Program-made: the position numbers and the translations under genes | Shown: piece by piece, positions 47,001 to 58,032 of the stretch | Layout of the letters: the number at the start of each line of letters is the position of its first letter | Numbering within the stretch: position 1 is the first letter of the stretch | The notes under the pieces: generated by a model | Told to the model about the DNA's origin: nothing | The model's database searches: none | Seen by the model: the letters and a program-made list of their open reading frames with translations, nothing else | Assembly (NCBI GenBank): GCA_027605045.1 | Contig: JAQFWX010000041.1 | Span: 1-64,000, forward strand | Length of the DNA stretch: 64,000 bases | Reading direction: 5' to 3' | From: Phallus indusiatus | Taxonomy: Eukaryota > Basidiomycota > Agaricomycetes > Phallales > Phallaceae

Positions 47001-47884
47001 CATTTTAATTCTGGGGGGAAATAACTTTGAAGGACGATCTTCAAACACTTCAGAAACCAACTGGCAATCAAGGCTAGACTCTTCTTCTTCAGTATCCGAT
47101 AATTCTTCAAAACGACTCTTCGAAATCGAATTTCTCTCTTCTTCAATGCTGACTTCTTCGGCTAACAGTCGACTCCTCAACTAACACTTCTTCAGACTCC
47201 GACGACGGTGTGTGCGCTTTGCGAGGACAATTCTGGTAAGTGATGACATTTTCTAAACACGAATTACCCTTGACTGAATATGCCGCTATAGATGGTTTCA
47301 TCCATATCTTTTCTGGGGTTTCTGCCATCATCTCCTGAACTGTTCCGATTTCTTGCATACGATTGCGAAGGTCGGAACACGAGGTAAGCAACTTCCCAAT
47401 ACTTAATGTAATCTTCTCCTTCAAAAAAAACATGGCTAGGCATCTCTCACTAGAGGCAAAACATTGGTCCAAAACGATGGGAGACTGGCTCAGGAACTGA
47501 CTGCGACGGTAGGTACGACTCGGCTCTCCTGGGGACCTTGCGCTAAACTTTCTCTAGCACGTCGACTGATTTTCTTGATGTTCCGATAGGCAACAAGAAG
47601 GATTCGAGGAAGACAGAGCCACCGTCATTGATTGCAGTCTATGCTATGAATGGAGATTTCGAGTATGGTGCCTGTCGTTAGCTTGCCAGTCATCATGAAG
47701 ACGCGCGTCTGACCTGTTCATTGTTATTGTTATCCCGAAAATACATCGTCTCTTAAAATCCTTCTACCACTTTGTTTGGAATACATGCCATTTCGGCAGT
47801 GTGGTTGGTTTATGACCGTGACGCTGCCGCTGCCCTGGACCGTGACGTGAACGATCCTGTAACCTGTTGCTTTTGGGGGACTGT
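44061..47884. other. Spacer between the inverted-repeat arms; broken minus-strand frames
   Basis: About 3.8 kb unique to the middle of the inverted repeat. On the minus strand, frames at 47472-47143, 47180-46962, 46965-46567 and 46570-45764 follow each other with overlaps, each shift falling in a different frame. The join of the first two keeps one continuous acidic stretch (SESEEVLVEES, then EEVSIEEERNS, then SDTEEEESS), as if one protein had suffered frame slips. No domain is recognised. It could be an old gene or element, or chance. Confidence 0.35.
45764..46570 (-). CDS. 268-codon open frame of unknown nature
   Basis: One of the longest uninterrupted frames in the spacer. It is rich in Ser, Leu, Arg and Phe, with no recognisable domain, signal peptide or clear membrane segment. 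It overlaps the end of the previous minus-strand frame by four bases (ATGA-type junction), more likely a frame slip than a fungal gene start. It may be the 3' part of the broken acidic gene described for the spacer, or spurious. Confidence 0.2.
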   Translation of the reverse strand: MSMRRLSIGRGTLEPTGASHRYCRSRPIYLTLAFKSGDSIFSVVDLRADPSIASRESPSRQGSVPAVTEAQFVCSSTGRTSTFESKGLRLAFIDFSTLFSIVPSLDEVLSFSIAVVIAQEIAGSAPTGFVQPLKFHLHPLSIVPASLLLRIVGRFQGCIARNIDLERRALVEKPYIKTKRNDETVFPYLETRVDDCIGEKRSMCLRKRTTYSAASMRKCSNTYGARRPFPFPSTFYSSRSPRILFNIHVQIRRPTFFTQCISRIRNDV

Positions 47885-48497
47885 CTGTCGGTCAACCGTT
47901 GGTACACGTCCGGTGACGCAAACCCGAGGAACATTTCAAATCAATGCGTACATACATGTACCAAGTACCAACAGCAGTGCAACGTTTATCGGCATCATCT
48001 GACGGTCATCGGTCACCGTTTATCCCGCTTTCAATTCTTTCATCATCCCCGTGAATGCGATGCAGAGCGATACGAGCTTTGTATTCTGTTATGTCTGACT
48101 ACACGATATTGCACCTCCTACAGGAAACACACCAACAGTTTCAAAGAAACAGGCACCGATAAAGCATCTTACTCAAAGCACTTGTCTGACACTCCTCAAG
48201 AATCGTGACAGGTACCGAAGAAAACACATATGCTATTGTATGACCTTGTCTTATCGAGATGTATAGCGCGAGAAACATGCTTTCTTTCATGTCTGGTGCT
48301 TGTTTCTCTCTTTCTGATATCAAGGTTTGCTGATAAGCGATGACATAGCTCTGAAGCATCTTCCCGTTAAAAAGTCAGGCCTATATTCGGAACCGGTTAG
48401 TGCAGGGGTATCCAAGACTTGTATTGAAATCGTCTCTTGGTTCATCGCCTCACGGCCCGGGAAAGTTCGCCCTCGCCGCTCACTGCTTTCAAGAAAT

Positions 48498-48511
48498 ATT
48501 ATATATATATT
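48498..48511 (+). promoter_or_regulatory. TATA box of protease copy 4
   Basis: ATTATATATATATT lies about 45 bp before the ATG at 48553, directly after the conserved CTCACTGCTTTCAAG block. Confidence 0.6.
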
Positions 48512-48552
48512 GCTCCTTCTCCCACTAGTATACAAGCCAGCTAACGTTCATC

Positions 48553-50302
48553 ATGCTTTGCAAATTCACCCTTCTTGTCTCGATTCTGTCTCTTTTGGTC
48601 GCTGCTACTCCTGTTGAGAAAAGCAGTAGTAAGGGCGTTAGGTTCAAATTACCTAATCGAAGATCCTTGACGCAAGGAAATGGCGTTTTCAATATGACCG
48701 AAGCTAAAAGGCAATTGGCCATGGCTCGAGCGTACGTCCAGTCTGCTTTCGCCGTCTCAACGTTGCCGGTTGAGTTCACATATACATATGTATATTATTA
48801 GGAAACGTCGCCAAAACTCAATCAACGCGCAGCGGATTTCAGAACTTGGAGTCGTTAATGTAAATACGAATGTATTAATTTTTGTTCATCGGATTGACGA
48901 TTTTACACATAGAGGACACAGGTTGAACGACCTAAGGCACAAACCCCTCCCAACCATTCTCAGCAACGCCGTCAATCCGAGCCTTTGAATGAAGAATTGA
49001 ATGGGGTGCTGTGGGCGGGAACCATCTCCATCGGCACTCCAGGTCAAGAATTTCTGGTCGACTTTGACAGTACGTGATCGTTTTCCCAAAACTTCTTCAT
49101 TCCAAGTTGACGGCCTTTATTGACTAGCCGCATCCAATATTCTTTGGGTCCCCTCTACTTCTTGCACTTCTTCAACGTGCAGTAAAAAGAATAAATATGA
49201 CGCTAGTCAGTCTTCAACGAGCCAGGAGCAACCTCAGGCTGGTAATTTATCATTTTTGTACGCCGATGGCTCTTCAGTTTCAGGTGGGCTAGTATCTGAC
49301 ACAGGCATGTTCCTTTTCGAATCTTTATTGAGCGAGCGAGATTGAGACTTTGGGTAATAGTCACTGTTGGCGGCATTACGGTTAAGGATATGATTTTTGG
49401 ATCGGCTACCACTCTGTCTAATCAATATGAAGGACTCCCCATTGACGGGTATGTTCGTACATAGAGTTATGTGTAACTCGTCCGCTTTACATACTTACGT
49501 GGTCTGAAACAGTATTTTTGGAATGTCACCCCCTACAATTTTCAGCTCAGAATTAAATTTTGTGACTCTCGCGAAGGTACAAGGACTAATCCCTGAAGAT
49601 ACGTTCGCGATGAAAATTGCTGAGACGGGATCTTCTCTTTTCCTTGGAGGTGTTGATGATGCACTCTTCACTGATAATATTGAATATCACCCAGTTATTG
49701 CAGACTCAGATATGGCCTGGAAAATTGGCAATGGCTCTATTATTGTGGGATCAACCATTCTCCCCGGCGTTGTGGCCGTCATCGATAGGTATATCTGTTG
49801 TTAATGTCTTACTTGTGAAACTTACGAGCGAACTTGAAAAAAAAAAGCGGATCGACTCTCATAAGTGGACCCTCCGATCAGGTTACGGCATTTTACGAAC
49901 AAATTCCCGGCTCCCGACTGCATCTGCATGACGCACAGAACAAGATTTGGTCCTACCCTTGCTCTTCTTCACCTTCTATTTCGTTTAGCTGGGATGGCGG
50001 AGAAAATTGGACCATCCCTCCCGAAATGTAAGCATATATTTGTATGAAAGGAAAGGGACGTTTTTTTAACGATTCGCTAGTTTCAGTGTCGGAACGGTTT
50101 CGCCTGGCTCATCGCAGTGCATCGGTGCTATTTCTGGTGACGATGATACTAAATGGATATTGGGAGATAGGTATGTGTACAATGTATTCGATATCTGTTT
50201 TATGTTTTATCTTCTAAATTATCTATATACTGTAGGTTTATGCGGACTGTGTACACTGTTTACGCTAATAATAATCAGATCGGATTTGCACATCTCTCAT
50301 AA
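48553..50302 (+). CDS. Aspartic-protease-like protein, copy 4 (probable inactive homologue)
   Basis: Plus-strand partner of copy 3 with the same nine-exon plan. Signal peptide MLCKFTLLVSILSLLVAATP, propeptide with QRRQSEPL, then WAGTISIGTPGQEF. The first active-site motif, rebuilt across the intron ending near 49128, reads DTASNILWV: the invariant Gly after Asp-Thr is Ala. The flap reads LYADGS where copy 3 has TYGDGI. The second motif is IDSGSTLISGP. All exons stay in phase to TAA at 50300-50302, so it is not a classic pseudogene. Loss of the DTG glycine usually abolishes pepsin-type activity, so a pseudo-protease or binding role is possible. The catalytic Asp residues themselves remain. Confidence 0.88.
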
Positions 50303-50455
50303 ATGTAGGTAAACACATGTATTTATTCACTATTCTGAGAGATAGACACGAGATAGTATATTTCATGACATATTTATTATTATTATTTTTGAACGCATCA
50401 TTAACGGGGACCCAAGTTCTTTTATTGAAATACTATATTGACGGTGTTGGGGTTG

Positions 50456-50684
50456 GTTAATACTAGGTATGTGGAAGAATTCCAATACTAATCCAGTTGT
50501 AATTTACCCTGTCAATACGTGAAAAGGCAAGTCCATATTTTGAGATCAGAGGGGAGAAATTGCGGACTTGTGACGCTGATATGGGAGTGTAAAAAACAAA
50601 CAGTTTCTGTGAATAGCAGATAGCATAGTTTTCCGGAGTACTAGTATTATGCATATGTCGTATGGGAGACGTATATACACAATT
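50456..50684. other. Short spacer before the MITE
   Basis: About 230 bp of AT-rich sequence with no recognisable feature. Confidence 0.4.
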
Positions 50685-51078
50685 TACAGCAGTTTGCATT
50701 ACGTAAGTCCGGCGCTCGTTTTGTCAAGATAATCACTGAGACCTTGCGAACGCAATAGCTCGTCCAATTTTGAAGATTTTTACTTACTGTTTCTTTAGGA
50801 TATGTTTATATATATTAGATCTAGTGCATCATGTACTTTACCAAGCTTATAAATGTGCACCCCAAAGTTTGACCTTTTCTCCCCAAAAAACAGCAATGGG
50901 GAAAACCTCAAAGTAACTCATAAAAAGTGAACAGTGCACTAGATAAAGTATTTTTGGACATATTTTGAAGAAACAGTAAGTTAAAATTCTCAAAATTGCA
51001 CGAGCTATCGCGTTCGCAAGGTTTCGATGATTGTATTGACAAAACGAGCGCCGGAATTACATAATGCAAACTGCTGTA
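50685..51078. mobile_element. Tc1/mariner-type MITE, 390 bp, with TA target duplication
   Basis: Element 50687-51076 begins CAGCAGTTTGCATTACGTAA and ends with the reverse complement of almost the same sequence, flanked by TA on each side (50685-50686, 51077-51078). The arms stay alignable for over 100 bp (CCGGCGCTCGTTTTGTCAA, then ACCTTGCGAACGC, then TTACTTACTGTTTCTT), so the whole element can fold back. It has no open frame. TA duplication and a CAG start are the marks of Tc1/mariner derivatives. Confidence 0.88.
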
Positions 51079-52077
51079 AGCAAACAAACCTTGACGGACG
51101 TTATAATAAACTCTTGGATTTAACTTTAAAACACAAGTGTATTAGCATTGAACCTTGAACCTGACAATGCGTCGTTGCACACATAGAAAACCTTTCGCCT
51201 CAGTTTGTTGGAACTTGAATGCTGTTGTTCGAACCACAAAACAAGGCTTTCTCAGTCAGACGAGGGATCAAAGCAATATTTTTTTTAAAAAAAGTATACA
51301 AATGCATTTACTTTTTCTGCATCCACAACTACAATACAACCCAAATGAACAAAGTGAGATGATACACGTCGCAAGGGTACCTTCAAAAGGTAGAGCGGCC
51401 TTGTAATATTTTTATTTGAACGACTAATTAGGGGATAAGAATTTACCTATAGCTATGACGAGTTTAAGCAGTACATTTCCATTACAACACAGCCTCTACG
51501 ATAAAGGTTGAATATAAATTCAAAGTTACGGATGTCCTCAGTGATTCGGACAATAGTTACTCTGGGCCCAGAACGTCGAGCACAAGTCACAAGTGTGATG
51601 AACCTGGTCACTCCGACAGTTTGACTCCGCCTCACCACAAGGTCGCACGTATGTATTTACACTCAACTCGGAAGCTCAACTTCAAAAAACAAATCGTTCT
51701 TTGGTCTAATCGTGGAACTTCAAAATAAGCTGCTAGTTGCAGTTGAATATCTACGTATGAAGAACCGAACGGCACCTGTGACATGTATGTTGTAATTATT
51801 ATAATTCCGTCTGGACTCTGCGGTTGACATGTCCATTGTCGGGGTCCATGCAACCGAGGAGTTCGGAGTTGAGAGTACCATACATTTGTAGTCCCTCGCA
51901 TGTCCGTGCAGGTTCCAGGGCATCGATCCCCGACGAGCTTGAGCACTGTTTGATTCACACACCGATATACACCTAAGACCTTCTCTCTCGTGAGCCAATA
52001 CGGGATTCCGGAACGGCGGAAAAGACTGATTAATATCTAACGTATTCACACTGAACGGGGACCTACGGTGTACGAGC
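51079..52077. other. Intergenic region upstream of the hydrolase gene
   Basis: About 1 kb without a supported gene. Minus-strand frames at 51632-52079 are short and lack motifs. The last 70 bp holds the promoter of the next gene. Confidence 0.45.
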
Positions 52078-52085
52078 ATATAAAA
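52078..52085 (+). promoter_or_regulatory. TATA box of the first proline-iminopeptidase-like gene
   Basis: CATATAAAAG lies about 60 bp before the ATG at 52143, a usual fungal position. Confidence 0.5.
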
Positions 52086-52142
52086 GAAGGGCTTCCTTCT
52101 CTGCCTTCACAGTCTAACTCTCAGAGAGTCGAGACATCGCTC

Positions 52143-53081
52143 ATGTCGCAATTTACACCTACAAAGGAAGGCGAAGTGGACTATGACGTTCCAGCCGCTG
52201 GCAAACCATGTAAGACATGGTACAAGATTATTGGTGATCTGGATGATCCAAACCACAAGCGACCGATTGTCTCACTTCACGGTGGTCCAGGCGGGACCCA
52301 TGCCTATCAGATTCCACTTGGAAGAGTCTGGGAAACGCTTCGCGTCCCGGTCGTTCTTTACGATCAAATCGGGAATGGCAATTCTACCCATCTTCCCGAA
52401 AAAAATGGCGACCACTCGTTTTGGACGGAGGAGCTGTTCCGGAAGGAGTTGGAGAATCTTTTGCGGCAATTGAAGATCGATGATGATTATGATCTTATCG
52501 GTCAATCGTGGGGTGGCATGTTGGGTGCTTCATTCGCGACGTATCAGCCAAAAGGTCTGAAAAGACTTATCATAACTGATGCCCCCGCTTCGATGGATTT
52601 GTGGGGCGAATCTTGGAACAGGATCAGGCTCACGTTTCCGGAGGACATTCAAGCCACGCTTTCGAAGCACGAAAAGGATGGGACCTTCGATAGCAAAGAT
52701 TATCAAGAAGCCACGCTATACGCCTATCAACGACACTTTTGCCGTCTTGATCCCTGGCCCCAGGAATTGGTGGAAGGTCTCGAAACTATGAACGCTGACA
52801 ATACAGTTTATATGACGATGAACGGTCCGAACGAGTTTTTAACCCTCGGGTCACTCAAGGGGTGGAGTGTCATCGATCGTTTGCATTTGATTGAAATACC
52901 CGTGTTACTCATCAACGGAAGATACGATCCTGCTGACGACGAGGCTGTTTTCCCGTACTTCAGCATTATCGAGAAATGCAAATGGGTTCGGTTTGATTCA
53001 TCTGCGCATCTTCCTCAGCTCGAAGAGCCGGATAGATATTTCAAAGTAGTGGAAGAGTTTTTGATGCATGTACAGCCTTGA
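52143..53081 (+). CDS. Proline iminopeptidase-like alpha/beta hydrolase, copy 1
   Basis: Intronless, 312 residues. Family S33 motifs: SLHGGPGG (oxyanion region), the nucleophile GQSWGG, NGRYDPADDE (acid Asp), and SSAHLPQLEEP (His). The DQIGNGNSTHLP stretch matches the DQRGCGRS-like segment of proline iminopeptidases and L-amino-acid amidases. It probably removes N-terminal proline or cleaves amino-acid amides. There is no signal peptide, so it should be cytosolic. The ATG at 52143 (MSQFTPTKEGEVDYDVPAAG) is chosen over the upstream GTG because the paralogue at 62936 starts MSQLIQITEGEVDFHVPAAG. It lies 9 kb from that paralogue in opposite orientation. Confidence 0.92.
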   Translation: MSQFTPTKEGEVDYDVPAAGKPCKTWYKIIGDLDDPNHKRPIVSLHGGPGGTHAYQIPLGRVWETLRVPVVLYDQIGNGNSTHLPEKNGDHSFWTEELFRKELENLLRQLKIDDDYDLIGQSWGGMLGASFATYQPKGLKRLIITDAPASMDLWGESWNRIRLTFPEDIQATLSKHEKDGTFDSKDYQEATLYAYQRHFCRLDPWPQELVEGLETMNADNTVYMTMNGPNEFLTLGSLKGWSVIDRLHLIEIPVLLINGRYDPADDEAVFPYFSIIEKCKWVRFDSSAHLPQLEEPDRYFKVVEEFLMHVQP

Positions 53082-54753
53082 TTATTGGAAAACGATTCTT
53101 TTTTCAAAGAGTCTTACCAATTCTGAATTATTCTCTCAATTATATTTTTGTACGTTTATGAATCATGTATAACTTGAAGAAGTAATTTTTACTCAGCTTT
53201 TCCAAGTCTTTTTCAATCGTTTAGTCTCTGATTTAAATTGTTTAGTTTAGGAAACCTTCTTCGTTACAGGGATCTAAGCGAAGTAGTTTCGCTACTCTCA
53301 TGTTGATGCAAATTTTAACTTGAAAAACAGACGGTTGATTAAGTCCTTAAAGAAAGAAACAATATCAATACACTGTTACAGTTTTTTGAGTCTATGGCGA
53401 GCTCAGCCGCATTAGTTTGTCGTCATCTGAAAGCTTGAAAACTAGCATCATCCATGCAACAATGGGCTAATCTGAGGTCACCCATAGGGTCAACCTGCAA
53501 GTCACGACGAACGTCAGATGCATCGTTCTACCTTTCCACGTGTTTTTGAGCTTTGTTTTATCGATCCGCTGACGTCGGTACTGGTACGAACAACTTGAAG
53601 TAATTATGAATTGCCGGGCAAAGTAGTTTGTCAGGCTCGTTACTCGTATTGGAGCAATGGTTTGTGTGAGAAGGATCAAGCTATGAACAGTTCAAAGAAA
53701 GAAACAATAGTACTTGGTACCTGGTGCCATAAGCATGGAAAGGAAAGGAGGAGAGGAGTTGTTCGTCTGATTTACGTTTTGCCTTACTGTGTTCGAGTCC
53801 ACGACGTTGTTTTCCCCCGCTGAAAGAGGGAGCTCCTCTTGACACTGATTGAAACCAACCCCGAAAATGGGAGATCGGAAAACCATGATCGTGTTATTGT
53901 AATTTGTTAGTTTGGTTTCTCGATAAGTCTTGAATTGCCATAAATAAGATCATTCCGTTTTGTTAGGACGTAGACGTCAGATACTTTTCGTGTGTTTTTG
54001 AAATAAACTCCTTTCTTATGACGAATGGGCTTTTCTTCTTTCTCCGGGACCGTTCGTTAAAAAAAAACCGTTCCCGTAGTCATACACCCCAAGGGCCAAA
54101 ACATGCAGCTTGTCACAGCTACTTTTCCTGCTGTCAACTTGACCGTATCAAAAAGTCTATACTTGGGGGAATGCGGTCAGTTTTCTGTCTGCTTTTTTAT
54201 TTCTAAAAAATAATTGCAAATTTCCAAGAGCCCGTGTACACAATTCCATGTGTCAGCGTGAGTCATCAATTGGCTTACAAATCCGACTTTTTTGCCAAAT
54301 AGTGCCGCGGCTGGTAACTGCAAAGCCCGAAACTGCACGCGGTGATTCCGCCAGCAGGCTCCGATCTCGTCGTCCCTACAACCCTAAAGGCCCAACATCT
54401 TCTGAACTTTATAAGTAGAGGCTATGCGCGGACAGCTAGATCTTTGAATTCTCTTTCAGGACCTTCCGATACCGTTGGGAAAGGTTACTAGTGGATAGAG
54501 GCCAGTTCAACTACCCGAGACTTCCTGGCGATTTCAACTTACACGCAACGGTACTTTTAATAGTTGTCTTGCTTCTTGGTTGCTGTAGGTTTGTATAGTG
54601 ATGCTTCTTGCACTGATATTGAGAACTTTGTAGGGTTTAAACTTGACAGCTCGATCCCGGTGTCATAATATTCTCATTCAAATTTGACGCGGATTTTCCA
54701 AGCGATTTCTCGCAAGCTTTCGATAATTTATCTTGGCAGGGATATTCAAAACA
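53082..54753. other. Intergenic region
   Basis: About 1.7 kb. Short motif-less frames only. A run AAAGAAAGAAACAAT occurs near 53350 and again near 53695. No other feature. Confidence 0.45.
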
Positions 54754-54761
54754 TATAAATA
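54754..54761 (+). promoter_or_regulatory. TATA box of the peroxisomal hydrolase gene
   Basis: TATAAATA about 35 bp before the ATG at 54793. Confidence 0.55.
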
Positions 54762-54792
54762 AAACTCCGAATCGTGCTTGTCATATTACACA

Positions 54793-57418
54793 ATGCCTAC
54801 GCCCCGAATTCGCACCTGGACCGGGAAAATCAACAACATGGAATACACCACATTCCAATCTCCCGATTTAGAACCAATAGTTCGAAAATCGTTCACTCCA
54901 GGACTAAAATCGATTACACGACTTGGAGTATTTGAAAAACCTCCGATTCTGGGGTGGAAGGATGCTGGTGTTGTTTTACCTAGTGTGCCAACACTGCGCG
55001 GTACTACTACCACTACCGGCGCTCGGCCGACTTTCTTCACGTCACCATCTACCTCCCTGAAATACTCTTATACTCTAACAACGCATCTGATTCCTTCTGC
55101 GTACCCGCGCACGTCTGTTCCGTCGGCTTCGGAACCAATTAATACGACCGAGTATGAACGGATTATCAGTCAAGCTGATAAAAACGTTCGAGAGGGGTTG
55201 ATGGTGTCGTACATGGACGTTTTAACGGGGTTGTCTAATGCGGTTAATTTTTTGGCGGATAATGGTGAGAATGGTGGTAATGGTGTGAAGTTGAATGACA
55301 AAAGTCAAGATTCGGGCGTGGATGCAAACGGGAATGGGAATGGATGTGATGCGTATAGAAAAGCGTGCGAGAAGACGAAGCGTGTTTTGTGGAATTGTGT
55401 TAATAGGATTGTGAGGGTGAAAGAGACGGAGGAGGAGGAGGATGGGCGAGAGAAAGTCACGCTTTTTGTTACGCATGCGAATGGGTTCCCTAAGGAGGTG
55501 AGTACGTGTGTTAATGTGCGTCTGTTGGGGTTGTTGAACCTACATACATCTTTCTTTTAGACGTATGAACCGGCGATACAAAGCTTATTGACGCAGTTTG
55601 AAGAAACATACTCTCAAAGTTCCTCGACCTCGTTACCGCCGATTATAGACGAAATATGGTTGTTTGAAGCTATACAACACGGCGACACAGGTTTAATCAA
55701 TACCGGTCTTTTACCCCGCGCTTGTAAGTTTTTCCACCATATCCACTTCTTTTCCCCCTCATATCCTCATCCCTTTTTCTTTTTCGCTAGTTAATTGGCT
55801 AGACAATGTCCGAGATATTCTTCACTTTCTTCTTTATTATATACCAGACCGAGTTTACCGAGATGCACAAGGCAAAGCGATCGACTTGCCTACCCATTTA
55901 CCCCGTCTTTCGGACAACAAAGTCTCTCGTCGAATAAAGGAAGGATACCCATTATCAAACCGGAAAATCGTGGGGATAGGACATTCATTGGGCGGATGTT
56001 CTTTGTAAAGTTCAAATCTCTTAACAAAGAAGAATGAAATGTTTACGCATTTTTGATGATTTCTTTTTGATTCAGGGCACGAGCTGCGATTGAATATCCT
56101 TCTTTGTTTTCTGCAGTTGTATTGGTCGACCCTGTTCTGCGTCCTGTCCCTTCTGATTGGCATAACTTCAAGTTTGGAAAGCTTCCGGATTCGGCGTTGA
56201 GAAGACGGTGTGATTGGAGGTCTAAGTGAGACGCTCTCGAAAAAATGTTTTTAAAGCACCCTTTCTTATCCTTATTTTTCTCTACAGAGAGGAAGCCAAG
56301 TCGTCATTCCTCAAGTCGCCTTTCTTTAGAACATGGCACCCTGATGTATTGGATGCGTATGTCAATCACGCCATCACAGAAGATAAAGCTGCAGGTGTTG
56401 CTAGGTTAAAGATGAGTGGATTACACGTGAGTACAAAATTGTTTCAGTCTTAAAAAGAAGAAGTTATTGAATTGATTTAGGAAACGATCGTATTCTTGCA
56501 TAAACTAACTTCATTTGAGACATGGCAACTGCTTACCGAATTGGATAGTCGTATTCCGCTGTTTTGGATTGTAAGCGGGTTAGACACTACTGTGTGAGTA
56601 TTTCTTTTTTTTTTTTCGTCTGGCTTTTTTTTCGTTATACTGGGTTTTCATGATGACGGGTCAATCGGTTGCATCGCATATTCTGCTGGTGTAATCATGT
56701 GTAACCACTCGCGTGCGCACAGCTATGAATGACTCGGATCACAGCATCGGTTTTTTTGACCCTGTGTGGCTCAGTATACCTTTCCTTTTTTAAAAAATCT
56801 ATACATATTCTGATTTGCTGACATACGGTCATTAAATTGTAGCTTGGGTGAGGCGGAAATGGCTCAAGAGACGGTCTGGCGACGTTCTGCTAATTCGTCG
56901 AATGTTGTGCTTCCTGTTGGACATCTGGTATGTCTCCTGCTTCCTTTTTAGTGAATTTATTTATTTATTTTATATTATTAGATACCCCACGAAGCTCCAG
57001 TTGAGTTCGGTGAGTGTCTTTTTTTATTTATTTTTTCCCCCTGCACGGCCGCGGTGCTTTTGGCGATCCGAGTCTCCACCTTGTTCACTGCAATTCTCTT
57101 CCTTCTTTAGCATCGTTAGTTCGAAATTTCTTAACCAAACACTATTCTTCGCGTGCTGCTGCTGCGGTCGGATCTGACGGAGTGGACACAGTGGATTCAC
57201 CGGAAGTGGAAAGCACCGCTTCGGGCGTGGAGACGAATGATCAGGATAAGGATACAAATGCGAGTTCTTCTGCTGGTAATGGTGATGGCACTATGGCCGC
57301 CGGAGATTCGTCTTTGCGTGGGGGATCGGATTCAGGGACGATGTCGACTCTCGCTGAGCTCGAGCATCCGGGGTCTGGTTTCGAGAATGTTGTTGGCAAG
57401 ACAAAGTCGCGCTTGTAA
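54793..57418 (+). CDS. Alpha/beta hydrolase with C-terminal peroxisomal signal (Lpx1-like)
   Basis: About nine exons: 54793-55497, 55561-55723, 55791-56004, 56076-56225, 56288-56426, 56481-56593, 56843-56927, a short exon around 56983-57009, and a last exon ending at 57418. Hydrolase motifs: VTHANGFPKETYEP, GIGHSLGG (Ser nucleophile), VVLVDPVLRP, ETWQLLTELDSRIPLFWIVS, and VGHLIPHEAP (probable His). The N-terminal 230 residues carry an Asn/Gly-rich insert. The C-terminal tail is Ser/Asp-rich and ends KSRL; SRL fits the peroxisomal PTS1 consensus. The closest named relative by layout is the yeast peroxisomal lipase-like Lpx1. The substrate is unknown. All joins are in phase. Confidence 0.85.
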
Positions 57419-58032
57419 TTTAGACATTGAACTTGTTCTTCTTGGATATATTAAACTGGAACATTTGTGTGGAATATATATTATAATATACTTGTTATTT
57501 TTACTCGGACAGGAAGACCGCAACCAAAATAAATCTTGAGATTAAGACACGATGGGCATTCGGGCATCCATCCCGTCCTCAATGATCCTTACGTACGCAC
57601 AGCCTTTCTCTCTCTCCTCTTTCCACTTTCTCTTTTATTTCTCCTCTTCGCTCGCCACTCACAAGAACAGTAACTCAGCACTGCTGGGCCTCGATATTAT
57701 ATTGACTATTGTTTGTGTCTGCTTGGCCTAGTCCAACTTCCCGACGCTGGTTCCTGGATCTGATTAGCACGGGACTGTCTTTTCCAACGCTCTTCTCTGT
57801 CTGTCCAAGCAGTGTCTTATTCTTTCATCGGGCCAAAAAAGAATTACAAAAACAAAAAGGATCAAGACTTTTTTTTTTGATTTACTCTTTCTTCTCCCCT
57901 TTCCTCTTTGTTTTTCAATTGCCATCATCACACGCGCGCGCTCGCGACTATCTCTACTTTTCACACACGCAACGAACGCCTTTTCATTTTTCATAAAACG
58001 GATACTGCAATAGCGGCCGAAACGAAAGAAAA
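57419..58032. other. Intergenic region, pyrimidine-rich
   Basis: About 600 bp. From 57600 to 58000 the plus strand is rich in C and T (runs such as CTTTCTCTCTCTCC), a common feature of basidiomycete promoters and leaders. No gene is seen. Confidence 0.5.

Larger units (their letters stand above)
47885..50455. repeat. Right arm of the large inverted repeat
   Basis: Reverse-complement counterpart of 41545-44060. Shared sequence includes intergenic blocks such as CTCGGGTTTGCGTC on the inner side and the post-stop CTCATAAATGTAGGTAAACA on the outer side. Similarity fades near 47885 and 50455. Confidence 0.85.
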
